A DNA stretch of 5,959 nt. Source: UBA6022 sp035704495 (lineage in GTDB: Bacteria > Patescibacteriota > Saccharimonadia > Saccharimonadales > Saccharimonadaceae). The stretch lies in NCBI GenBank assembly GCA_035704495.1, contig DASSWW010000004.1, positions 1 to 5,959 on the forward strand, read 5' to 3'. Positions 1 through 5,196 of the stretch are shown here, piece after piece. The notes below the pieces were generated by a model. That model saw only the letters and a program-made list of their open reading frames with translations. It made no database searches and was not told the DNA's origin. Every line of letters starts with the position of its first letter. The first letter of the stretch is position 1. Both the position numbers and the translations under genes were made by a program.

Positions 1-631
1 ACCAGCTTCGTTTAGCAGTTACGGCACCAATCTGGATATCCTGGCACCTGGCGAGAATATGACGACCGCTACCTGGACAAAAAGTAATTCGACCAGTGCC
101 TATGTTTCAGGGATAGCTGGTACGTCGTTTGCCGCCCCTTATGTCAGTGGCCTCCTCAGTCTGGCTCGGTCACATCATCCCGACGCCAGTTGGGCAGAAC
201 TGACCCATGCCCTGCGGGCCACCGCTGACCATGCCAGTCTGACGGCCGCGCAACCTGTTTCTGCGACGCTTGGATCAGGCTATGCACAGGCCGACGACTT
301 CATAACCCGAATTATCACGCCTAGTAATTCTGGCATGCGTTATCAATTTGGCCCACTGGTATCGGCTGGTACACTCGGCAGCACGCGGGCGCACCAATGT
401 CGTGAATCGGGTGATTTTCCAGCTACCTGGCTGTACGAAATCACCACTGGCAGCAACAATTATTACACCCTGGACACGCTAGCATACGTCCGGGCACAAA
501 CTCGTGGGGATACCGTAAAAAAACTATGGTATAGCTGCGTCGGCCTACCTGGTGACCAACCCTCGACACTCCGCACAATCAATCTGTTTAGTGAAATCAA
601 GAATAATCCGGCATACAAGCCCGCACTATAA
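1..631 (+). CDS. Subtilisin-family (S8) serine protease, C-terminal part
   Basis: The frame is open from the first full codon at position 2 to TAA at 629-631, giving 209 visible residues; the start, the signal peptide and the catalytic Asp and His lie outside the window. The visible part begins with the subtilase stretch SFSSYGTNLDILAPG, followed by GTSFAAPYVSG, which carries the nucleophile Ser at visible residue 42 (nt 125-127). The helix after it (LLSLARSHHPDASWAEL) and the GSGYAQADDFI segment are also usual for the fold. About 100 residues then follow that I do not recognise, with two Cys (visible residues 133 and 179) that could form a disulfide. No C-terminal membrane helix or sortase signal is seen. 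S8 proteases are normally exported and cut proteins at or outside the cell surface; export is assumed here. The gene converges with the minus-strand pilin-like gene and is probably not part of the ATPase operon. Confidence 0.93.
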   Translation, partial: PASFSSYGTNLDILAPGENMTTATWTKSNSTSAYVSGIAGTSFAAPYVSGLLSLARSHHPDASWAELTHALRATADHASLTAAQPVSATLGSGYAQADDFITRIITPSNSGMRYQFGPLVSAGTLGSTRAHQCRESGDFPATWLYEITTGSNNYYTLDTLAYVRAQTRGDTVKKLWYSCVGLPGDQPSTLRTINLFSEIKNNPAYKPAL

Positions 632-633
632 GT

Positions 634-656
634 AAAAATATGCCGATATATTCGGC
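634..656 (-). terminator. Rho-independent terminator of the pilin-like gene
   Basis: Read on the minus strand, the stem GCCGA (656-652) and TCGGC (646-642) encloses a 5-nt loop and is followed within a few bases by TTTTT (638-634). It begins 11 nt after the stop codon of the 667-768 gene. On the plus strand the hairpin is not followed by a T-run, so it serves the minus strand. The 5-bp stem is short but GC-rich. Confidence 0.6.
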
Positions 657-666
657 GACGGTGCTT

Positions 667-768
667 CTAAATCAGGAAAAGAATCGCCGCAAAAATAATA
701 ATGACGACAACCACAATAAAGATTTCGAGGAGGGTAAACCCGGCTTGTTCTTTTAACAACTTTTGCAT
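667..768 (-). CDS. Micro-pilin: prepilin signal plus a single hydrophobic helix
   Basis: The peptide has 33 residues: MQKLLKEQAG, then FTLLEIFIVVVVIII, then FAAILFLI. The first part is a class III (type IV prepilin) leader: a basic region, Gly at -1, Phe at +1 and Glu at +5, the pattern cut and N-methylated by PilD-type prepilin peptidase. Everything after the cut is one membrane helix of 23 residues. The globular domain of a pilin is absent, and sequence past the stop codon shows no pilin-like continuation. I chose the ATG at 768 over the one at 780 because GAGAGG (778-773) sits 4 nt before it, while the outer ATG has no SD. A terminator follows directly, which favours a complete small gene over a broken pilin. 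It lies tail to tail with the subtilase and divergent from the ATPase operon. It could be a minor pseudopilin-like peptide, a pilus-assembly modulator or a decayed remnant; its function is unknown. Confidence 0.68.
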   Translation of the reverse strand: MQKLLKEQAGFTLLEIFIVVVVIIIFAAILFLI

Positions 769-772
769 AATA

Positions 773-778
773 CCTCTC
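773..778 (-). promoter_or_regulatory. Ribosome binding site deciding the micro-pilin start
   Basis: GAGAGG on the minus strand ends 4 nt before the ATG at 768. It overlaps the codons after the outer in-frame ATG at 780, so the inner ATG is the likely start and the leader peptide is 10 residues long. Confidence 0.6.
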
Positions 779-797
779 ATTTATTACTGGATTCATA

Positions 798-809
798 ATA
801 TCACGATAT
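798..809. repeat. Short inverted repeat in the divergent intergenic region
   Basis: ATATC (798-802), two bases, then GATAT (805-809) is a perfect 5-bp inverted repeat. It lies between the minus-strand micro-pilin and the plus-strand ATPase-like operon and could be a small operator. In an AT-rich stretch this can also occur by chance. Confidence 0.2.
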
Positions 810-812
810 AGT

Positions 813-833
813 AGCTTAGCATGAGCTTTTTTT
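813..833 (+). terminator. Possible rho-independent terminator upstream of the operon
   Basis: AGCTTA (813-818), loop GCA, TGAGCT (822-827) form a 6-bp stem with one G-T wobble, followed by a T-run to 833. It could stop transcription arriving from the subtilase gene, about 180 nt upstream. The stem is AT-rich and weak, and the T-run may instead be part of the promoter that follows. Confidence 0.35.
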
Positions 834-841
834 GGTATACT
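833..841 (+). promoter_or_regulatory. Extended -10 promoter of the F1-like operon
   Basis: TGGTATACT contains the -10 hexamer TATACT (836-841) preceded by TGN, the extended -10 motif that lessens the need for a -35 box. No good -35 is present at the normal distance. Transcription would start near 848, giving a leader of about 40 nt before the first large gene. There is no room for promoters in the later gene junctions, so this probably drives the whole operon. Confidence 0.5.
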
Positions 842-870
842 TAAGCATTAAGAGGAGTACTGCTATAGAT

Positions 871-888
871 ATGAGAAAAACAGCCTGA
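871..888 (+). other. Possible five-codon leader ORF, or displaced true start
   Basis: ATG at 871 opens MRKTA and stops at TGA 886-888, which overlaps the ATG of the next gene (TGATG). GAGGAG (852-857) is the only strong SD here. It lies 13 nt before this ATG and too far from the ATG at 888, which has no SD of its own. Translation of the following gene may depend on termination and reinitiation. Alternatively, one extra base in the A-run 876-880 would join ATG 871 in frame with the next gene, adding six residues (MRKNSL) before MNASL. Confidence 0.35.
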
Positions 889-1736
889 TGAATGCAAGTC
901 TAGCGCGACGTGCGACTAGCTACTGTAGCCGTTATACTCGGCCCTGGCTGCTACTCGTTGCCGTCTTAACACTTGCCTTACCGATTGCTGCCAGCGCTCT
1001 GACGTCTCTTTCCCAAGGATTCACTACCACCGAAGAATTACCGCTCGGTTCAATTGTCAGCCTAAAAGAAGATTCGTCCGATCAGGTTGTGGCCTCGTCG
1101 TCGAACAACGTCGATAGCATCATTGGCGTGGTCATTAACGACGGCAGTTCACTACTCACCCTAACGAACGGACAAGAAAACCAAGTTCAAATCGCCACCA
1201 GCGGCATGGCGCCCGTCCTTGTTTCGGACATAAACGGCGCTATTTCAAGGGGTGATCACATTACAGCATCACCTATCAAAGGCGTCGGCATGAAAGCCAC
1301 TAGCAACGCCAAAAGTGTTGGCATTGCCCAAAGCGACCCCCGCAACAGCAGTGACAAACACACCTACACTGATGCCCAAGGCAAGGAACAATCTGTCACG
1401 CTGGGTGAAGTCTCTGTTCTAGTCAACGTGGCCTACTACTTTAGCCAGCCAGAAAAAACCGTGATTCCATCTGCATTGCAAGACGTGGCCAATAGTTTCG
1501 CTGGCAAAACCGTTGATACCTTGCCTATCCTGATTAGCGCTGCAATCTTCCTGATTACCCTGATTGTCGTAGCTAGTATCATTTATTCCATGATTCGTAG
1601 CAGTATTATTTCTGTCGGGCGCAACCCAATGTCCCAATCGGCCATCTATCGTGACGTCATTCAGTTATCGGCATTAGTGCTGGGTATTTTGACCGTTGCT
1701 GTGATTGCCATTTATCTAGTATTGACGAGGTTATAA
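888..1736 (+). CDS. Secreted beta-rich domain fused to a c-subunit-like membrane hairpin
   Basis: This 282-residue protein opens the operon. Residues 1-18 are basic, 19-37 form a hydrophobic segment ending in ASA, a plausible signal peptidase site. Residues about 52-183 are polar and beta-rich. Their order (GSIVSL, IIGVVIND, ISRGDHITASP, MKATSN, SVGIAQ, GEVSVLVNV) resembles a domain I recall from phage tail-fibre and bacterial surface proteins; this is a memory-based match. The end forms two membrane helices (about 212-235 and 258-279) joined by a loop with Arg245-Asn-Pro, like the Arg-Gln/Asn-Pro loop of F-type subunit c. Aligned on that Arg, the ion-binding Glu/Asp (+20) falls on Leu265 within ALVLG, where c subunits have ALVEA. 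No Asp or Glu occurs in either helix, and the Gly-rich motif of helix 1 is missing. With the loop in the cytoplasm, as in c, the N-terminal domain would be outside. It probably forms a membrane base for the F1-like parts but cannot carry ions in the usual way. Position and loop support the c relation; overall similarity is weak. Confidence 0.7.
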   Translation: MNASLARRATSYCSRYTRPWLLLVAVLTLALPIAASALTSLSQGFTTTEELPLGSIVSLKEDSSDQVVASSSNNVDSIIGVVINDGSSLLTLTNGQENQVQIATSGMAPVLVSDINGAISRGDHITASPIKGVGMKATSNAKSVGIAQSDPRNSSDKHTYTDAQGKEQSVTLGEVSVLVNVAYYFSQPEKTVIPSALQDVANSFAGKTVDTLPILISAAIFLITLIVVASIIYSMIRSSIISVGRNPMSQSAIYRDVIQLSALVLGILTVAVIAIYLVLTRL

Positions 1737-1740
1737 CAGA

Positions 1741-2391
1741 ATGAATCCTACACTACTCCAACTTTTCCTTCTGGCCAATGTCTTTTTGATTGGCGTTTTA
1801 ACCGCCCTTGCCGTGCGTCATGCCTACGCTCATTTTCGCCCGCCCACCCAGCATGAGTCGGACAAACCCCACCCTACTCCTCAGCGAATGAATCTGCCGC
1901 CAGCGGTCAAAGAACGATTGCTGCGGTCTTCTCAGGCTAATTTTGAAGCCATCCTGAACCGCTCTGCCAGCGAACTGCAACACGACCTAAAAGCAACGTC
2001 CATCCAGCTAAATCGGCAGCTAGAAAAACTTGGCGCCGAAATCGTCAGTGACGAAATGAAACGTTATCGGGAAAGCCTGGACAAACTGCGCCAACAGGCC
2101 GAAGCTACCCTAGGTGGTGCACAGACCGAAATTGCCAATCACCAAGCCGAACTAAAGGTTAAACTGGCCGAACGACAAACCGAACTTGAAGCCAAACTAA
2201 CCGAGGATATGACCGCCGAACAGCAACGACTCGTCGCGCAGATTGATACCAAACTGGCGGATGCGGTCGCCTCATTCCTGACAGAAACGCTGCAACACAA
2301 TGTCGATTTAGGCGCCCAAAGCGCCTACCTGACCGCGATGTTAGAAGAACACAAAGCCGAACTGACTAAAGGGGTAACTGATGAAACTTAG
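1741..2391 (+). CDS. b-subunit-like stator stalk protein
   Basis: This 216-residue protein has one N-terminal membrane helix (about 4-28), a Pro/His-rich linker (33-54) and a long charged helix (about 55-185) expected to form a coiled coil, then a helical C-terminus. That is the plan of subunit b, the peripheral stalk that links the membrane part to F1 through delta. It is longer than the usual b of about 160-170 residues, and the Pro-rich linker is atypical. Residues 136-146 and 147-157 (AELKVKLAERQ, TELEAKLTEDM) repeat with an 11-residue period, fitting the right-handed coiled coil proposed for b dimers. GAGG (1727-1730) precedes the ATG by 10 nt. The gene lies 4 nt after the c-like gene and overlaps the delta-like gene by 11 nt. 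Sequence alone would not identify it; position between c-like and delta-like genes does. Confidence 0.75.
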   Translation: MNPTLLQLFLLANVFLIGVLTALAVRHAYAHFRPPTQHESDKPHPTPQRMNLPPAVKERLLRSSQANFEAILNRSASELQHDLKATSIQLNRQLEKLGAEIVSDEMKRYRESLDKLRQQAEATLGGAQTEIANHQAELKVKLAERQTELEAKLTEDMTAEQQRLVAQIDTKLADAVASFLTETLQHNVDLGAQSAYLTAMLEEHKAELTKGVTDET

Positions 2392-2866
2392 CCTACCCTC
2401 CAGCGTCGCATCATCACAGGATTTGACTGCACTGCTGCTAGAGGTACGCGACTACGCCCGTTGGGTGGCTCACGAATCGATTAAAAAGCGCGTCGATACC
2501 AAAGGTGCCAGCGAACCACCTATATTATCGCCAGCTTTGACAGAATTGCTCCGCGGACAGGGGTTTAAAAAACCGCTTGATCGCCAAAATCTCGACGAGT
2601 TAATTAAGGCCCTAGAAAAATATCATGCCACTGCACCGTCAATTACGCTGACCTTGGCTGCACCGCCAACCAGCGACATCAAAAAAACACTGGTCACGTG
2701 GTGCCGAGAAAACATCGCCCCAAACATTTTAGTCACATTTCAGTTTAATACCACGCTGCTAGGTGGCATGGTAGTGCGCCACGGCAGCCATATTTTTGAC
2801 TGGTCATTCCGACGTCAAATTCTGGCCGCTCGCAATCAATTCCCCGAGGTACTGCGCCGTGTTTAA
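2381..2866 (+). CDS. F-type ATPase delta-like subunit with shortened N-terminal domain
   Basis: The protein has 161 residues. The C-terminal half shows the delta/OSCP signature: a strand ITLTLAAPPTSD (88-99), a helix, then FNTTLLGGMVVRHGSHIFDWS (122-142), matching the family pattern Asp-x-x-Leu-Ile-Gly-Gly...Ile-Asp-x-Ser. Delta clamps the top of F1 (alpha N-termini) to the b stalk. The N-terminal part is only about 80 residues instead of about 105 and does not obviously match the six-helix delta domain that grips alpha. GGGG (2371-2374) is 6 nt before the ATG. The gene overlaps the b-like gene by 11 nt and the alpha-like gene by 8 nt, which suggests coupled translation. The C-terminal assignment is strong, the N-terminal fold open. 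Confidence 0.82.
   Translation: MKLSLPSSVASSQDLTALLLEVRDYARWVAHESIKKRVDTKGASEPPILSPALTELLRGQGFKKPLDRQNLDELIKALEKYHATAPSITLTLAAPPTSDIKKTLVTWCRENIAPNILVTFQFNTTLLGGMVVRHGSHIFDWSFRRQILAARNQFPEVLRRV
2846..2850 (+). promoter_or_regulatory. Ribosome binding site deciding a GTG start for the alpha-like gene
   Basis: GAGGT lies 8 nt before GTG at 2859. The protein from this GTG begins FNNPTFQRLVEADN and runs straight into the beta-barrel expected of alpha. The upstream in-frame ATG at 2796 would add 21 residues encoded inside the delta-like gene and has no comparable site. Confidence 0.8.
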
Positions 2867-4352
2867 CAACCCGACTTTTCAGCGCTTGGTCGAAGCCGAT
2901 AACTTGACTGGCGAAGTCGTAGCGGTCAATAGCTTTTTGATTGAAGTCAAAGGTCTGGACGGCGTGCGATTAGGCGCGCAGGTATTGTTCGAGGATGGCC
3001 AACGCGGCATGGTCCGTGAAGCGTATGGCGATAAAGTTATCTTATTTAATATCGATTCTGAAAAAATGACCCTTGGTACACTAGTGGTGGTTGAAAACGA
3101 AGTTCTCAGTGTACCCGTCGGCAAAAACTTGATTGGCCGAATCATTTCACCAATGGGTGTTCCGCTCGATGGCAAAGGCGCCATCAAAACCACCGCCACA
3201 TCTGGTGCCTTTAACCCTGCGCCTGGCATTATGGCCCGCAGCATGCTGAACGAACAACTGGCCAGTGGCGTCAGTGCGGTCGATAGTTTTTTCCCGGTCG
3301 TTCTGGGACAGCGTATCGCCATCCTCGGTGATAGCAAATCCGGTAAAAGTACCTTCCTTAGCCAGCTCAGTGCCAACCAAGAAGGCAGCGACCGTATCGT
3401 CGTCTATGTACTGATTGGCAAACGCAAAGTCGATATCGAACATCTGTTGACTGAACTGCACGATTCTGGCGCTATGGACCACACCATTGTCGTTCTGGCG
3501 AATATTTTTGACTCTTTAACCCAATCATACCTGGCGCCCTACGCAGCCTGTGCTATGGCCGAACATCTGTGGTACGCCGGTGAAGATGTGGTGATTATGT
3601 ACGACGATTTAAGTAGTCACGCCGAAGCGTACCGACAACTTTCACTGCTACAAGAAGTCGATCCAGGCCGCGATTCGTACCCTGGCGATATCTTTTATGC
3701 CCATTCCAGCCTGCTGGAGCGCGCCGGTAAACTGCTCAAAAATGGCAAAACACTGACCGCACTGCCAGTCGTGCTGACGCCGAATAATGATATTACCGCT
3801 TATCTGTCGACCAGTATTATGTCAATTACCGACGGACAGATTATCTTTGACCTAGAAATTTTTCGTCAAGGTATCCGCCCCGCGGTCAACGCCGGATTGT
3901 CGGTGTCGCGTGTCGGTGGTCAGGCGCAAACAAATCGCCAAAAGCGGCTATCAAGTACGCTATTTAAAACGATTGCTCGCTACAAACAGGCCGAGGAATT
4001 CTCGCACTTTAGCTCCCAACTGTCCAAAGAGACGACGATTGATCTGACGCTTGGTAAATATATTTATCAAGCCCTGCAGCAGCCACCCGAAGAACGTCAT
4101 TCGCTAACCGAGCAGCAGTTATTGCTGGAAACGATTATGTTGAGTGGCGGCGAAACCGAAATTGATGTTGTCGGGTTAAAGGAATCTGTTAAAAAACTTG
4201 GCAAACAGGCAAAAGACGAAAAAGACTTTGACCGGATAGAGGCCGAACTGCTCAAAAAGCACGCCGCCAAGAAATTGTCCGAAAAACCATCGTCCGAACA
4301 AGCTGAAACGGCCGACACACAACCCGAAGGAGCGACCGATGAGTCACGCTAG
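2859..4352 (+). CDS. F-type ATPase alpha-like subunit
   Basis: From the GTG start the protein has 497 residues. It has an N-terminal beta-barrel (about 15-85), the nucleotide-binding domain and a helical C-terminal domain. Visible landmarks are the P-loop GDSKSGKS (157-164), YVLIGKRK (183-190), YDDLSSHAEAYRQLSLL (248-264), DPGRDSYPGDIFY (268-280), SITDGQI (322-328) and SVSRVGG (348-354), whose Arg351 is the arginine finger completing the catalytic site of the neighbouring beta. In alpha the P-loop is usually GDRQTGKT; here Arg-Gln is Ser-Lys, so the non-catalytic nucleotide site may be altered. The N-terminal segment before the barrel is about ten residues shorter than in E. coli alpha, where that segment binds delta. 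The last ~25 residues are a Ser/Glu/Thr-rich tail not usual in alpha. The order delta-alpha-gamma-beta and intact motifs make the family certain; full equivalence to AtpA is not implied. Confidence 0.93.
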   Translation: MFNNPTFQRLVEADNLTGEVVAVNSFLIEVKGLDGVRLGAQVLFEDGQRGMVREAYGDKVILFNIDSEKMTLGTLVVVENEVLSVPVGKNLIGRIISPMGVPLDGKGAIKTTATSGAFNPAPGIMARSMLNEQLASGVSAVDSFFPVVLGQRIAILGDSKSGKSTFLSQLSANQEGSDRIVVYVLIGKRKVDIEHLLTELHDSGAMDHTIVVLANIFDSLTQSYLAPYAACAMAEHLWYAGEDVVIMYDDLSSHAEAYRQLSLLQEVDPGRDSYPGDIFYAHSSLLERAGKLLKNGKTLTALPVVLTPNNDITAYLSTSIMSITDGQIIFDLEIFRQGIRPAVNAGLSVSRVGGQAQTNRQKRLSSTLFKTIARYKQAEEFSHFSSQLSKETTIDLTLGKYIYQALQQPPEERHSLTEQQLLLETIMLSGGETEIDVVGLKESVKKLGKQAKDEKDFDRIEAELLKKHAAKKLSEKPSSEQAETADTQPEGATDESR

Positions 4353-5196
4353 TGATATTGAAAAAGAAGCCAAAGAAATCACCACCGTTCGTGATTTAAC
4401 AGGGGTGTTTGAAAGCCTGGCTAGTACTCAGGTTGCCAAAGTTAAAACAAAAGTCGAACTTTCCAAAGGCTTTTTCCAATTGCTGTGGCGGCGGTACAGC
4501 TCGATTCGGATTGACCCTAAAACGCGTATCACCAACCGTAGCCTCGCTGATGGGCAGTCGCAGGTTTTTGTGATTATTTCAGCCGAAGCCGGTCTGAGTG
4601 GTGACATCGACCAACGTTTGATTGGTGTGATGCAGCGCGACTATGATCCTAAAACGACCGATATTATTGTGCTCGGCTCGCACGGTGCATCGCAGCTGAC
4701 GCAGCGTGGTATTCCATACGTGCACTTTTTTCAGGTGCCCGAATCCGACGAATATATCGATGTCAGCCCGGTAATTGATGCGGTGCTGCCCTATTCTAAA
4801 ATCGTCGTTTATTACGAGGAATATGTATCACTAGGCGTCCAAGAAATTAAATCAATCGACCTGATTTCCAGCATGCGTACCATGAGCGAAGCCGCTGACG
4901 AAGACGCCATGACCGCCGAAGATACTATTTTTGAGCCGTCACTGGACGAAATTGCTGACGAAATGGAAATGACCATGATGCGCCTAGCCCTCAGTCAAAC
5001 TATTCTAGAATCTAGCCTAGCCCAGGCAGCCAGCCGTTTTAACGCTATGGCCGTTGCTAAAAAACGCGCTGGCGAATTGATCGATGATTTTACACTCGAT
5101 TTTCACCGGGCAAAACGAGCCGATAGCGACCGCCAGCTACGCGAAGTGCTGATTAGTCTAAAGAAAAAACGCAGGACAGCAGGAGGCGCACAATGA
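4339..5196 (+). CDS. F-type ATPase gamma-like rotor subunit
   Basis: This 285-residue protein matches gamma in layout. It has an N-terminal helix, a Rossmann-like core opening with QVFVIISAEAGLSGDID (75-91; gamma usually has ITSDRGLCGG-like sequence here), and a C-terminal helix with SSLAQAASRFNAMAVAKKRAGELIDD (225-250), like the gamma pattern SExxARxxAMxxAxxNAxxLI. Gamma is the central shaft that turns inside the alpha/beta ring. The canonical end Arg-Gln-Ala-x-Ile-Thr-x-Glu-Leu...GlyAla is replaced by KRADSDRQLREVLISLKKKRR, and the usual N-terminal RRI...TKAM pattern is not clear, so the coiled-coil tip inside the bearing is divergent. An acidic, Met-rich stretch (183-214) precedes the C-terminal helix. 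AAGGAG (4327-4332) is 6 nt before the ATG. The gene overlaps alpha-like by 14 nt and beta-like by 4 nt (ATGA). Confidence 0.87.
   Translation: MSHASDIEKEAKEITTVRDLTGVFESLASTQVAKVKTKVELSKGFFQLLWRRYSSIRIDPKTRITNRSLADGQSQVFVIISAEAGLSGDIDQRLIGVMQRDYDPKTTDIIVLGSHGASQLTQRGIPYVHFFQVPESDEYIDVSPVIDAVLPYSKIVVYYEEYVSLGVQEIKSIDLISSMRTMSEAADEDAMTAEDTIFEPSLDEIADEMEMTMMRLALSQTILESSLAQAASRFNAMAVAKKRAGELIDDFTLDFHRAKRADSDRQLREVLISLKKKRRTAGGAQ

Noticed and set aside
642..656. Hairpin as a terminator for the plus-strand subtilase
   Set aside because: On the plus strand the stem is followed by GACGGTGC, not a T-run; the T-run exists only on the minus strand.
667..780. Micro-pilin start at ATG 780
   Set aside because: No SD precedes it, and the bases after it form the SD of the inner ATG at 768.
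1419..1637. Minus-strand ORF of 72 codons
   Set aside because: It lies inside the c-like fusion gene, has no SD and its product resembles no protein.
1798..1983. Minus-strand ORF of 61 codons inside the b-like gene
   Set aside because: It lies wholly within a plus-strand gene that is supported by its position, RBS and domain plan, and its product resembles no protein.
2796..2858. Longer alpha-like protein starting at ATG 2796
   Set aside because: The extra 21 residues lie wholly inside the delta-like gene and do not resemble alpha; GTG 2859 has a well-spaced SD (GAGGT).
2879..3482. Minus-strand ORFs of 165 and 111 codons inside the alpha-like gene
   Set aside because: The plus strand there encodes clear alpha motifs; these are shadow frames.
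4097..4318. Minus-strand ORF of 73 codons
   Set aside because: It is a Ser-rich antisense shadow of the alpha-like C-terminus.
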